DNA of 64,000 nt, taken from positions 1 to 64,000 of the forward strand of contig JAQVBE010000002.1 in NCBI GenBank assembly GCA_028690445.1. The letters run 5' to 3'. Positions 18,516 through 27,570 of the stretch are shown in pieces. Origin of the DNA: Aliarcobacter sp. Lineage in GTDB: Bacteria; Campylobacterota; Campylobacteria; Campylobacterales; Arcobacteraceae. Made by a program: the position numbers and the translations under genes. The notes below the pieces were generated by a model. It did not search any database, was not told the origin of the DNA, and was given only the letters and a program-made list of their open reading frames with translations. Every line of letters begins with the position of its first letter. Position 1 is the first letter of the stretch.

Positions 18516-19823
18516 TTGAAAGTACATTTTATAGGAATTGGCGGAATAGGTCTTTCTGCATTAGCTAGATTTTTGAATTTTGATGGTCATGAAATAAGTG
18601 GTTCAGATGTAAAAAGTTCTCCTATTACAAAAGAATTAGAAAAAGAAGGAATAAAAGTTTGTTGTCCTCAAGAAGCGAAAAATATCAAAGATGAGTTTGA
18701 TTTGGTTATTTATTCTGCTGCTGTTACAGATGAAAATCCTGAATTAATGGAATCAAGGCTTAAACAAATAAGAACTCTTTCAAGAAAAGAAGCCCTTCCT
18801 ATAATTTTAGATGATAAAAAAAATTATTGTGTAGCAGGAGCTCATGGGAAATCTACAACAACTGCAATTTTAGCTTCAATTTTAAAAAGTTCTGCATTAA
18901 TTGGAGCAATTTCAAAAGACTTTGGTTCAAATTTTAGATATGTTAGTGACTTAGTTGCTTTTGAAGCTGATGAGTCAGATGCTAGTTTTTTATTATCAAA
19001 TCCTTATTGTTCAATCGTTACAAATGCTGAACCTGAACATATGGAATATTATAATTATGACTATGATAAATTCTTTCAAGCTTATGAAACTTTTATAAAT
19101 TTAGGTAAAAAAATAGTTGTAAATGGCGAAGATGAATATATACAAAAATTAAATATAAATGAAAATGCTGTAAAACTTTATCCAAGCATTGATATAAAAA
19201 ATATAACTTATCTTTTAAAAAATAATCAGCCTTATACAAAATTTGAGTTATTAGATTTAGGATATTTTGAGATTTGGGGATTTGGTTATCATATTGCAGT
19301 TGATGGTTCATTGGCTATATTAGCTGCTTTAAATGAATTAGATATTGAAACAATTAAAAAAAACATTATTTTATATAAAGGAATTAAAAAGCGATTTGAT
19401 GTTGTTCAATCAAATGAACAATTTGTGATAATTGATGACTATGCTCATCATCCGACAGAGATAAAAGCAACAATGAATGCTGTTTTAGAATATGATAAAC
19501 TCAAAAAAATGTCAAAAAAAATTGTGATTTGGCAACCACATAAATATGCAAGAACAATAGATAATCTTGAAGGATTTAAAAAATGTTTTGATGGTTGTGA
19601 TGAGTTAGTTATTCTTCCTATTTGGACAGTTGCTGGTGAGAAAAAAGTGGAAATCGATTTTGTAAAAGAGTTTGCAAAATATAATCCTATTTTTGCCCAT
19701 AGTATTCAAACAACACAAGGGAAAATTCAATTAATTAGTGATAATAAAGTAATAAAAGTATACGAAGATGGATTAATTGTTGGCGTTGGAGCAGGAGATA
19801 TTACTTATCAATTAAGACATTAA
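18516..19823 (+). CDS. murC: UDP-N-acetylmuramate-L-alanine ligase
   Basis: The 435-residue protein shows the Mur ligase order: an N-terminal Rossmann domain (VHFIGIGGIGLSALARFL), ATP P-loop GAHGKSTTT, FEADESDASF, NAEPEHMEYY, and a C-terminal domain with IDDYAHHPTEIKAT and WQPHKYARTI. It adds L-alanine to UDP-MurNAc in peptidoglycan synthesis in the cytoplasm. The start is TTG directly after the previous stop, with AGGA upstream. The P-loop has Ser where many MurC proteins have Thr (GxHGKT), a conservative change. Confidence 0.95.
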   Translation: MKVHFIGIGGIGLSALARFLNFDGHEISGSDVKSSPITKELEKEGIKVCCPQEAKNIKDEFDLVIYSAAVTDENPELMESRLKQIRTLSRKEALPIILDDKKNYCVAGAHGKSTTTAILASILKSSALIGAISKDFGSNFRYVSDLVAFEADESDASFLLSNPYCSIVTNAEPEHMEYYNYDYDKFFQAYETFINLGKKIVVNGEDEYIQKLNINENAVKLYPSIDIKNITYLLKNNQPYTKFELLDLGYFEIWGFGYHIAVDGSLAILAALNELDIETIKKNIILYKGIKKRFDVVQSNEQFVIIDDYAHHPTEIKATMNAVLEYDKLKKMSKKIVIWQPHKYARTIDNLEGFKKCFDGCDELVILPIWTVAGEKKVEIDFVKEFAKYNPIFAHSIQTTQGKIQLISDNKVIKVYEDGLIVGVGAGDITYQLRH

Positions 19824-19827
19824 TTTT

Positions 19828-20601
19828 TTAAATGACTTGTACCTTTCCATTTTCGATTTTTATTTTTCCTTCAAGTTCATATTCAAAAATTTTATTAGGG
19901 AATTTTTGAATAGCGCTTTCATAAGTAGGATTATTTTTACAAAAGAGTAGAACTTCATCTTCAATACTTTTGTTTTTTAATCCGCAAGTCTTATATATAA
20001 ATTCATCAATATCATAAATAACTTTTATTAATCCTTTTTTTACAAGATTTTGTGTTCCTAAACTTTCATTTATTCTGTGAGGAATAGTAAAAACTTCTTT
20101 TCCCATTTTTAAAGCATAATTTACAGAAGTTAAAGAACCTGAATCTAAATCAGCTTCACTAACAATCAAAAACTCACTTAATGCAACAACAATTTCATTT
20201 CTATGAACAAAAGTATAATTTCTAGCTTTTTCATTTTCTTTGTATGCTGAAAGTATTAATCCATTTTTTTCTATATCAAGGATAAGGTTTTTATTAACAC
20301 TTGGATATCTAATATCTAAGCCATTTGCTACAACTGCTATTGTATTATTTGATTTTGCACCTTGATGAGCTATCGCATCAACACCCATTGCTGCACCACT
20401 TATTATACAAATTCCTAAATCAGAAAATTTTGAAGCTAATTTATATGTAAACTCTTTGGTATAACTATTTGGGCGTCTAGATCCAATAATTGATATTTTG
20501 CTTTTTTTTAGTAAATCAATATTTCCTAGATAAAAAAGTTCTTCTGGATATTTTTTCATTGATGATAATTCATCAATTTTAAACTCTATTTTTGAAATCA
20601 T
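19828..20601 (-). CDS. dprA: DNA processing protein DprA
   Basis: The 257-residue protein contains the DprA Rossmann-like core: ISIIGSRRPNSYTKE, ISGAAMGVDAIAHQGA, TIAVVANGLDIRYPSVN, SAYKENEKARNYTFVHRNEIVVALSEFLIVSEAD, SGSLTSVNYALKMGKEVFTIP. The C-terminal 50 residues suggest a degenerate winged-helix domain. DprA loads RecA on incoming single-stranded DNA during natural transformation. It is the last gene of the ilvC, YibQ-like, dprA leftward group and converges on murC with a four-base gap. Confidence 0.92.
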   Translation of the reverse strand: MISKIEFKIDELSSMKKYPEELFYLGNIDLLKKSKISIIGSRRPNSYTKEFTYKLASKFSDLGICIISGAAMGVDAIAHQGAKSNNTIAVVANGLDIRYPSVNKNLILDIEKNGLILSAYKENEKARNYTFVHRNEIVVALSEFLIVSEADLDSGSLTSVNYALKMGKEVFTIPHRINESLGTQNLVKKGLIKVIYDIDEFIYKTCGLKNKSIEDEVLLFCKNNPTYESAIQKFPNKIFEYELEGKIKIENGKVQVI

Positions 20602-20642
20602 AGTACTCTCTAATAATAAATTATATTATTATAACTTATTTA

Positions 20643-21812
20643 TTAAAGATATGGAAGTTGATTTATAAAAATTGGTTCCACTTCTCTAAATAAAGATTTT
20701 GAGTCTTTTAACACTTCAAGTGTTACTGTATGAGGATGACCAATAGCAATAGCATAACCTTGTTTTTTTGCTATTTCAATAGCTTTTTTTAGTTGATTCT
20801 GAATAGATTTAAAATCTCTATCATTATCAATAAAAGTATTTCTTACAATATATGACATGTCATATTTTTTAGCATATTTTTTAGCTACAGATTTTGCACT
20901 TGTTCTGCTATCAACAAATACAAAATTATATTTTTTTAAAGCTCTAAATAATTTATCAACAGCTTCTTCATTTTCAGTAAAAACAGAACCTGTATGATTG
21001 TTTGTAAAAACTGCGTTTGGATACCATTCTCTTAGTTGTTTAACTCTTTTTTCAATTGTCTCATATGAATCATTGATAGTTAAGGTATTGATTTCTTCGC
21101 CTTTAAAAGCACCGGATGCTTGCATAGGAAAATGTATCATATGAAAAGATAAACTTTGTGCAATTTTTGCTGAATCGGGATGAGTTTTTGTTGGAGGTAA
21201 AAAAGCCATATTTATTTTATAACCCATGCTAAGAATCTTATCTTTTTGAGCTTGAGTTGTTACATCATCAATTACAATAGCAATTTTTGGTTTAATTTTT
21301 TTATCATAAATAAAAGTATCTTTTTTAGTAATTATACTTTTTTCATCTATTTTATTTTTGATAGTTTCATTTATATTTATAGAAGATTTTTCTTTTTGTT
21401 TTTCTTTTAATTTTTCTTCTTTTATTTCTTCAACTTTTTTTTGAATAATTTTATTTTCTTTATTTATTGATTCTTCTACTTCTGTTTTTTCATCAATTAC
21501 TTTTTCAAGCTCTTTTGTATATTCTTCAAATTTATGTTCTTCATTTAAATCGAATTTTTCTTCAAATAATTTGTGATTTATCTGCTCTTTTAAATCTTTG
21601 ATTTCAGCAATTCTTGGAGGAATAGATATTTCATCTTTTATTTCTTGAGTGCTAACTTGAGGTGGAATATTTTTATTTGCTTCTTTATTTTTTATTGTAA
21701 AGTAACTAGCAATTGTTACTAAAAATGCAATTAAAAATATTGTTAAAAAAATATTTATTAATTTTTTATTTGGTGTGAGATTAGTTCGTTTTCGTGATTT
21801 TTTTTTATTCAT
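20643..21812 (-). CDS. membrane-anchored divergent polysaccharide deacetylase (YibQ/DUF610-like)
   Basis: The 389-residue protein has one N-terminal membrane anchor (LINIFLTIFLIAFLVTIASYF, about residues 18-38), a long Lys/Glu-rich helical linker to about residue 165, and a C-terminal divergent polysaccharide deacetylase domain. That domain shows IAIVIDDVTTQAQ, INMAFLPPTKTHPDSA, HFPMQASG, FTNNHTGSVFT, FVFVDSRTSAKSVA and AIAIGHPH. The domain would face the periplasm. The biochemical activity of this family is not established. It lies between ilvC and dprA on the same strand. Confidence 0.85.
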   Translation of the reverse strand: MNKKKSRKRTNLTPNKKLINIFLTIFLIAFLVTIASYFTIKNKEANKNIPPQVSTQEIKDEISIPPRIAEIKDLKEQINHKLFEEKFDLNEEHKFEEYTKELEKVIDEKTEVEESINKENKIIQKKVEEIKEEKLKEKQKEKSSININETIKNKIDEKSIITKKDTFIYDKKIKPKIAIVIDDVTTQAQKDKILSMGYKINMAFLPPTKTHPDSAKIAQSLSFHMIHFPMQASGAFKGEEINTLTINDSYETIEKRVKQLREWYPNAVFTNNHTGSVFTENEEAVDKLFRALKKYNFVFVDSRTSAKSVAKKYAKKYDMSYIVRNTFIDNDRDFKSIQNQLKKAIEIAKKQGYAIAIGHPHTVTLEVLKDSKSLFREVEPIFINQLPYL

Positions 21813-21827
21813 ATGGAAAGTTTCAAC

Positions 21828-21850
21828 TTAAGGAAGAAAATCTTCCTTAA
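21828..21850. terminator. hairpin after ilvC
   Basis: TTAAGGAAGA (21828-21837) pairs perfectly with TCTTCCTTAA (21841-21850) across AAA. It lies between the ilvC stop and the start of the YibQ-like gene, so it may terminate or attenuate ilvC transcripts. There is no long U-run, which makes partial read-through plausible. Confidence 0.45.
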
Positions 21851-21856
21851 AATTGA

Positions 21857-22897
<1,041 letters not shown>

Positions 22898-22910
22898 TTA
22901 AATTTTCGAG

Positions 22911-22916
22911 ATTATA
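22911..22916 (-). promoter_or_regulatory. -10 element of ilvC
   Basis: Read on the minus strand, TTTTTTGTATAAT precedes ilvC by about 32 bases. The TATAAT is perfect; the -35 region is weak, as usual in this phylum. Confidence 0.5.
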
Positions 22917-23011
22917 CAAAAAACTATCTAAATCTTAGATAACTTAATAGTTTTAAAGGAAGAATACTTTTAGTTTTGCTAATATTAGATGATTATTCAA
23001 AAGGACAAAAA

Positions 23012-24862
23012 TTGCTAAAAGAACTATTTATAAAAATTCAAACAAACCATAAAAACTATTCAAAAGAAGAATTACATGAGATAGAAAAGTTTTTAAAAGA
23101 TGAAATAATAGTTATTAAAGAAGATAATACTTTTGAACTAAACTCTAAATATAAAGTTGCCCTTGTAAAAGTAGGAAAAAATTTAGTAGTTTTAGAAGAT
23201 TTAATAAGTGAACATAAAAACATAAAAATAGAATTTGATGATTTAAATGGAGCTTATGATGGAGATTTGGTTCTTGCAAAAAGAGTTTTTAATCCAAGAA
23301 GTAGAACTAAAGCAAAAATTGAAAGAATCCTTGATGGTAAAAAAAATGATGTTTTAGTTTACATAAAAGATAAAGCATTTTATACAGTAAAAGAAAATAT
23401 AAAACTAGAAAATAAAAATGCTTTAAAATATGAAGATGGTGATGTTTTACTTGTAGAAAACAAATCATTAGAACTAATAAAAAATTTAGGAAATATATCA
23501 AATCCAAAAATTGATGAACTTATCTCTTTACATTTATATAATGAAATTTATAGATTAGAAAAACATCTTGAAGTTACAGCAAATATGGATGATACAAAAC
23601 AAAGGGTTGATTTAAGGGATTTATATTTTTGTACAATTGATCCAAATAGTGCAAAAGATCATGATGATGCAATCTATTTTGATACAAAAGAAAATATTTT
23701 ATATGTGGCAATTGCCGATGTTTCATATTTTGTAAAAGAGGGTAGTGAACTTGATTTATTAGCATTTAAAAAATCAACTTCTGTTTATCTTCCAACAAAA
23801 GTTTTACCAATGTTACCACCAATTTTAAGTGAAGAAATGTGCTCTTTAAAAGAAGGAGTTGATAGATATTCGTATATATTTAAATTACATTTAGATTTAG
23901 AAAATCTAAGTGTAAAAAAAGCTGAACTTTTTGAAGCAATTATAAATTCACATAAAAACTTCTCGTATGGAAGAATTGATAGGGTAATTGAAGGTCATTT
24001 AGACCAATATTCAAAAACTGAAAAAGAAATATTTGATTATTTAATTCCCTTATATGAAATCACTAAAAAATTTAGAAAAAGAAGATTAATCAAAGGTTAT
24101 GATTTTAGAACTACTGAAAATAGATTAAAACTAAAAAATGATAATTTAGAATCAATAGAAGTTGAAACATCAACAGCTTCACATCAATTGGTGGAAGAGT
24201 GTATGTTACTTGCAAATATAGAAGCAAGTAAAAAAGTAAATACAGTTGGGATTTATAGAATCCATGAAGAACCACCTTTTAAGGCTATTTCAAAACTTGT
24301 TGATGATGTGAATATTTTAGGAGTTAATGTTAAACTTCAAAGTGATGTTCACGATACAATTACACATATTCAGGAAAAAGCAAAAATCTCAATGATGAGT
24401 GTAGAAATTGATGAACTTATTATTCAAGCTCAAACTCAAGCAAAATATTCTTCAAAAAATTTAGGACATTTTGGTTTGGGATTTTCTTCATATTCACATT
24501 TTACATCTCCAATTAGAAGATATTCAGATTTAGTTTTACATAGAATTCTAAAAACAAAACAAACACCAAAAAATATAGAAGATATTTGTGAGCATATCTC
24601 TTTAAATGAAAGAAAAGTTGATCAACTTGTTTGGGATTTTGAAGACAGGAAATATGCAAGATGGGCAAGTTTACATTTAGGTGAAGAATTAAAAGTAAAA
24701 GTTGTTGATACTGAAAAAGCAAAAGCAGTTTGTTATGAAAAAATATTTGGAATGAAGGTAAATTTAGAAAATTACAAAGGACAGAGATTATTTTCTAAAA
24801 TGAGAGTGAAAATAAAATCTGCCGATATTGTAACAAAGGTTATAGTTGCTACTATAATGTAG
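23012..24862 (+). CDS. rnr: RNase II/RNase R-family exoribonuclease
   Basis: The protein has cold-shock-like OB segments in the first 200 residues (YDGDLVLAKRVFNPRSRTKAKIER) and the RNB catalytic domain. The active-site acidic cluster is IDPNSAKDHDDAIYF, followed by VAIADVSYFV, STSVYLPTKVLPMLPP, and the late block HFTSPIRRYSDLVLHR. It degrades RNA 3' to 5' in the cytoplasm. I prefer the TTG at 23012 because AAAGGA lies six bases upstream; a TTG at 22976 would add 12 residues without a good site. The Lys-rich S1 extension of E. coli RNase R is short or absent. The 3' end overlaps fliW by 11 bases. Confidence 0.88.
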   Translation: MLKELFIKIQTNHKNYSKEELHEIEKFLKDEIIVIKEDNTFELNSKYKVALVKVGKNLVVLEDLISEHKNIKIEFDDLNGAYDGDLVLAKRVFNPRSRTKAKIERILDGKKNDVLVYIKDKAFYTVKENIKLENKNALKYEDGDVLLVENKSLELIKNLGNISNPKIDELISLHLYNEIYRLEKHLEVTANMDDTKQRVDLRDLYFCTIDPNSAKDHDDAIYFDTKENILYVAIADVSYFVKEGSELDLLAFKKSTSVYLPTKVLPMLPPILSEEMCSLKEGVDRYSYIFKLHLDLENLSVKKAELFEAIINSHKNFSYGRIDRVIEGHLDQYSKTEKEIFDYLIPLYEITKKFRKRRLIKGYDFRTTENRLKLKNDNLESIEVETSTASHQLVEECMLLANIEASKKVNTVGIYRIHEEPPFKAISKLVDDVNILGVNVKLQSDVHDTITHIQEKAKISMMSVEIDELIIQAQTQAKYSSKNLGHFGLGFSSYSHFTSPIRRYSDLVLHRILKTKQTPKNIEDICEHISLNERKVDQLVWDFEDRKYARWASLHLGEELKVKVVDTEKAKAVCYEKIFGMKVNLENYKGQRLFSKMRVKIKSADIVTKVIVATIM

Positions 24863-25226
24863 CGCACTTATCAATAGAAGCTAAGAAAGGATCAACCTTT
24901 TCGCTAGTAACATATTGACCAATAAGTTTCTCTTTTTCATTTATAAAAATTGGAGAAACAAGGTTTATAATTGAATGCTCAACAGGATTTTGAGAAACTA
25001 CAGTAAAATATGTATCAAAATCCTCTTTTGATTTAATTTTTAATTTTTCTAAAACATCTGCATCTATTTGAAAATCAAATGATACTTTGTTTAAAACATT
25101 GATATTTACAACTGTAATTTTTGTTTTTTTATCAAAAACTAAAAAAGAGAAAAAATCATCAACTTTTTCAACACTTAAACTTTTGAAATCTTCAAACCCT
25201 AATATCGGAAGTACAATTTTATACAT
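24852..25226 (-). CDS. fliW: flagellar assembly factor FliW
   Basis: The 124 residues match FliW in length and pattern: ILGFEDFKSLSVEKVDDFFSFL, a beta-rich middle, and VSPIFINEKEKLIGQYV. FliW antagonises the translational regulator CsrA and thereby controls flagellin synthesis; in Campylobacter it also binds flagellin. An AAAGGA ribosome-binding site precedes the ATG. It stands alone, convergent with the RNase gene and divergent from holA, away from other flagellar genes. Confidence 0.88.
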   Translation of the reverse strand: MYKIVLPILGFEDFKSLSVEKVDDFFSFLVFDKKTKITVVNINVLNKVSFDFQIDADVLEKLKIKSKEDFDTYFTVVSQNPVEHSIINLVSPIFINEKEKLIGQYVTSEKVDPFLASIDKCATL

Positions 25227-25274
25227 AGCTAAGTCCTTTGAAATAAATAAATTGTATTGAAAGTAAACTTAGGA

Positions 25275-25280
25275 TATCAT
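25275..25280 (+). promoter_or_regulatory. possible -10 element of holA giving a leaderless mRNA
   Basis: TATCAT lies six bases before the ATG at 25287 and there is no Shine-Dalgarno sequence between them. If used, transcription would begin at the start codon. The hexamer is not perfect. Confidence 0.3.
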
Positions 25281-25286
25281 TGACTT

Positions 25287-26267
25287 ATGTATAAAAATGA
25301 ATTTGATAACTATTTAAAACAAAATAAAAAATTTAAAGCTTATATGTTTTATGGGCAATCTATTTTTTTAATAGAACAATATGCTTTAGCAATTGCTCAA
25401 TCATTCGGAAAAGATGATGAAATAGAAAAATTTTATTTTGAAGATTACGATTTCAAATACGTAAAAGACAAACTAGTACAATCCTCTTTATTTTCAAGTA
25501 ATAATATTATTTTGATAAAAATAGATAAAAAACTTCCTAAAAAAGAAGTAGATTCTTTGATTGAATCTTGTAATATAAATCCAGATAGTACACTTATAAT
25601 TGCATGTTTAGGTGATAGTGATTTTAAAACTATGGAAGCTAGTTTTTCACTAAAAACAAATTCAGCAGCAGTAAGATTCTTTTTGCCAACAGATACAGAA
25701 GCTATAAAATTTTTAGAATATGAAGCAAAAATGTTAAATATGAAAGTTGAAGCAAGTGCTTTAAATCATCTATATTTTATGCATAAAAATGATTTAGCAT
25801 TATGTGTAAACGATATGAAAAAATTAGCAATTTTTAATGAAGTTATTACTACACATTTAGTTGATGCTCACTGTTTTGGAATAGGAGCTGTTAATTTTGA
25901 AGATTTTTTACATGATTTATTAAGTGGAAAAGATATAAGTAGTGATTTAAGTTTATTACTTGAAGAGGGAATGAATGAGATTTTTTTATTAAATCAAGTT
26001 ACATCTTTTGTTCAACAACTTTTTATGATTAGCTCATACGCAAGAACCATTGGACAACCAAATCCCAAAGAAATTTTAGGATTTATTCCACCAAAAAATA
26101 TTTGGGAAAAGAAATCAAAACTAGCAATAAATAAAAAACCAGAAGTTTTTCAAGAAATTTTAGAATACTTATTAAATATAGAATTAGATTTCAAAACTTC
26201 AAAAATCGATAACCAAAGTTTATATCTTCAAGCAAGTCTAAGAAAGTTTACAGTTTTATTTAGATAA
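25287..26267 (+). CDS. holA: DNA polymerase III delta subunit
   Basis: The 326-residue protein matches HolA: YMFYGQSIFLIEQYALAIA (degenerate AAA+ P-loop region), FEDYDFKYVKDKLVQSSLFSSNNIILIKIDKK, LIIACLGDSDFK, and a C-terminal helical domain with NFEDFLHDLLSGK and SLYLQASLRKFTVLF. Delta opens the beta clamp in the clamp loader. The family is divergent in sequence, so the call rests on the overall pattern. It lies directly before rpsF, though 82 bases separate them. Confidence 0.82.
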   Translation: MYKNEFDNYLKQNKKFKAYMFYGQSIFLIEQYALAIAQSFGKDDEIEKFYFEDYDFKYVKDKLVQSSLFSSNNIILIKIDKKLPKKEVDSLIESCNINPDSTLIIACLGDSDFKTMEASFSLKTNSAAVRFFLPTDTEAIKFLEYEAKMLNMKVEASALNHLYFMHKNDLALCVNDMKKLAIFNEVITTHLVDAHCFGIGAVNFEDFLHDLLSGKDISSDLSLLLEEGMNEIFLLNQVTSFVQQLFMISSYARTIGQPNPKEILGFIPPKNIWEKKSKLAINKKPEVFQEILEYLLNIELDFKTSKIDNQSLYLQASLRKFTVLFR

Positions 26268-26279
26268 AATCTCGAACTT

Positions 26280-26349
26280 TACAAAAAAAGAAATCCTTGC
26301 TGATATTAGGAAATGTAAAGAATACCGGCACAATCTATAAGGAGAATTA
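26280..26349 (+). promoter_or_regulatory. rpsF leader, candidate S6:S18 autoregulatory element
   Basis: The 70-base leader of the rpsF-ssb-rpsR operon contains an ACCGG segment (26325-26329) that can take part in a small stem with upstream TTGCTG, followed by the AAGGAG ribosome-binding site. S6:S18 binding motifs in other bacteria present a CCG trinucleotide in such leaders. The resemblance is limited to the CCG and position, so this is a candidate only. Confidence 0.3.
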
Positions 26350-26706
26350 ATGTCAAAAATCAAACATTATGAAACAATGTTTATCTTAAAACCTACATTA
26401 ACTGAAGAAGAAACTGTAGCGCAAATCGAAAGCATCAGAGCTATCATTGAAAAAAATGGTGGAGAAATAGTATCTGCTGACAATGTTGGTCAAAGAGAAT
26501 TAGCTTATGAAATCGAAAAATGTAAAAGAGGTTACTATTATGTAATCTATTTCAGAGGAAACCCATCTGGAATTGCAGAAATCGAAAGAAATTACAGAAT
26601 GAACGAAAACTTAATTAGATTTATCTTCATTAAATATGATAGTAAAAAAGAAGTTACATCATGGACTAAAATGAGTGATGAGGCAGCTAAAAAAGCTAAT
26701 AAATAA
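26350..26706 (+). CDS. rpsF: 30S ribosomal protein S6
   Basis: The 118 residues match S6: YETMFILKPTLTEEE at the start, DNVGQRELAYEIEKCKRGYYYVIYFRG, and NYRMNENLIRFIFIK. It binds S18 on the 30S platform. A strong AAGGAG ribosome-binding site lies upstream. It heads the conserved rpsF-ssb-rpsR operon with 19 bases before ssb. Confidence 0.97.
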   Translation: MSKIKHYETMFILKPTLTEEETVAQIESIRAIIEKNGGEIVSADNVGQRELAYEIEKCKRGYYYVIYFRGNPSGIAEIERNYRMNENLIRFIFIKYDSKKEVTSWTKMSDEAAKKANK

Positions 26707-26725
26707 TAAAATTTAGGAATCTTAC

Positions 26726-27235
26726 ATGTATAACAAAGTAATAATGGTAGGAAATTTAACAAGAGATATTGAATTAAGATATTTACCATCAGGTTCTGCA
26801 ATTGCAAAATCTGCTGTTGCTACATCTTATAAATACAAATCTTCAACTGGTGAACAAAAAGATGAAGTTTGTTTTTTAGATTTTAATATTTTTGGAAGAT
26901 CTGCTGAAGTTGCTAATCAATACTTGAAAAAAGGTTCTAAAGTTTTATTAGAGGGAAGACTTGTATTTGAACAATGGACAGCCCAAGATGGATCTACAAG
27001 AAGTAGACACTCTTTAAGAGTAGATACTATGAAAATGCTAGATGCTAAGGGTGATTCAATGAATGTTGGGGATAACCAAGGTTATAATCCGCAAGGATCT
27101 TATAATCAACCAGCAGCTTCACAATACGATGAACCATCTTCTCCAGCAAGCTATGGTGGTATGAATCAAGCAAAACCTAGAGTTGAGCAACGAATACCTG
27201 AAATTGATATAGACGAAGACGAAATACCGTTTTAG
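26726..27235 (+). CDS. ssb: single-stranded DNA-binding protein
   Basis: The 169-residue SSB has the N-terminal OB fold (MYNKVIMVGNLTRDIELRYLPSG, FGRSAEVANQYLKKGSKVLLEGRL, RHSLRVDTMKML), a Gly/Asn/Gln/Pro-rich linker and the acidic C-terminal tail DEDEIPF that recruits partner proteins. It coats single-stranded DNA in replication and repair. It lies between rpsF and rpsR, 12 bases before the latter. Confidence 0.97.
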   Translation: MYNKVIMVGNLTRDIELRYLPSGSAIAKSAVATSYKYKSSTGEQKDEVCFLDFNIFGRSAEVANQYLKKGSKVLLEGRLVFEQWTAQDGSTRSRHSLRVDTMKMLDAKGDSMNVGDNQGYNPQGSYNQPAASQYDEPSSPASYGGMNQAKPRVEQRIPEIDIDEDEIPF

Positions 27236-27247
27236 AAAGGACATCAA

Positions 27248-27514
27248 ATGGCAGAAAGAAGAAAGTACGGAAAAAAATATTGTAAATATACTGAGATGAA
27301 AGTAGATTTCATTGATTATAAAAATACAGAATTATTAAAATTATCAATGAGTGAAAGAGGTAAGATTATGCCAAGACGTCTTACAGGTAACTCTAAAAAT
27401 TCACAAGAAATGGTAGAAAAAGCAATTAAAAGAGCAAGACATATGGCATTAGTTCCATATATTGTTGATACAAAAAATATCACTGATACTGCATATTCAA
27501 GATCATTTTACTAA
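27248..27514 (+). CDS. rpsR: 30S ribosomal protein S18
   Basis: The 88 residues match S18: [42 protein letters not shown], and [15 protein letters not shown]. It pairs with S6 on the small subunit. The tandem cysteine motif of zinc-binding S18 forms is absent apart from a single Cys. It ends the rpsF-ssb-rpsR operon before a strong terminator. Confidence 0.97.
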   Translation: MAERRKYGKKYCKYTEMKVDFIDYKNTELLKLSMSERGKIMPRRLTGNSKNSQEMVEKAIKRARHMALVPYIVDTKNITDTAYSRSFY

Positions 27515-27532
27515 TATTTATTTTTAGTAAAT

Positions 27533-27566
27533 AAAAAGGGAAGAAGTTTACTTCTTCCCTTTTTTT
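27533..27566. terminator. strong bidirectional intrinsic terminator after rpsR
   Basis: AAAAAGGGAAGAAG (27533-27546), loop TTTA, and CTTCTTCCCTTTTT (27551-27564) form a perfect 14-bp stem followed by further T residues. The A-run on the other side serves the convergent sulfite/nitrite reductase gene. Confidence 0.88.
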
Positions 27567-27570
27567 ATGT

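Noticed and set aside
22976..23011. Upstream TTG start of the RNase gene
   Set aside because: The TTG at 23012 has AAAGGA six bases upstream, while 22976 has no well-placed site.
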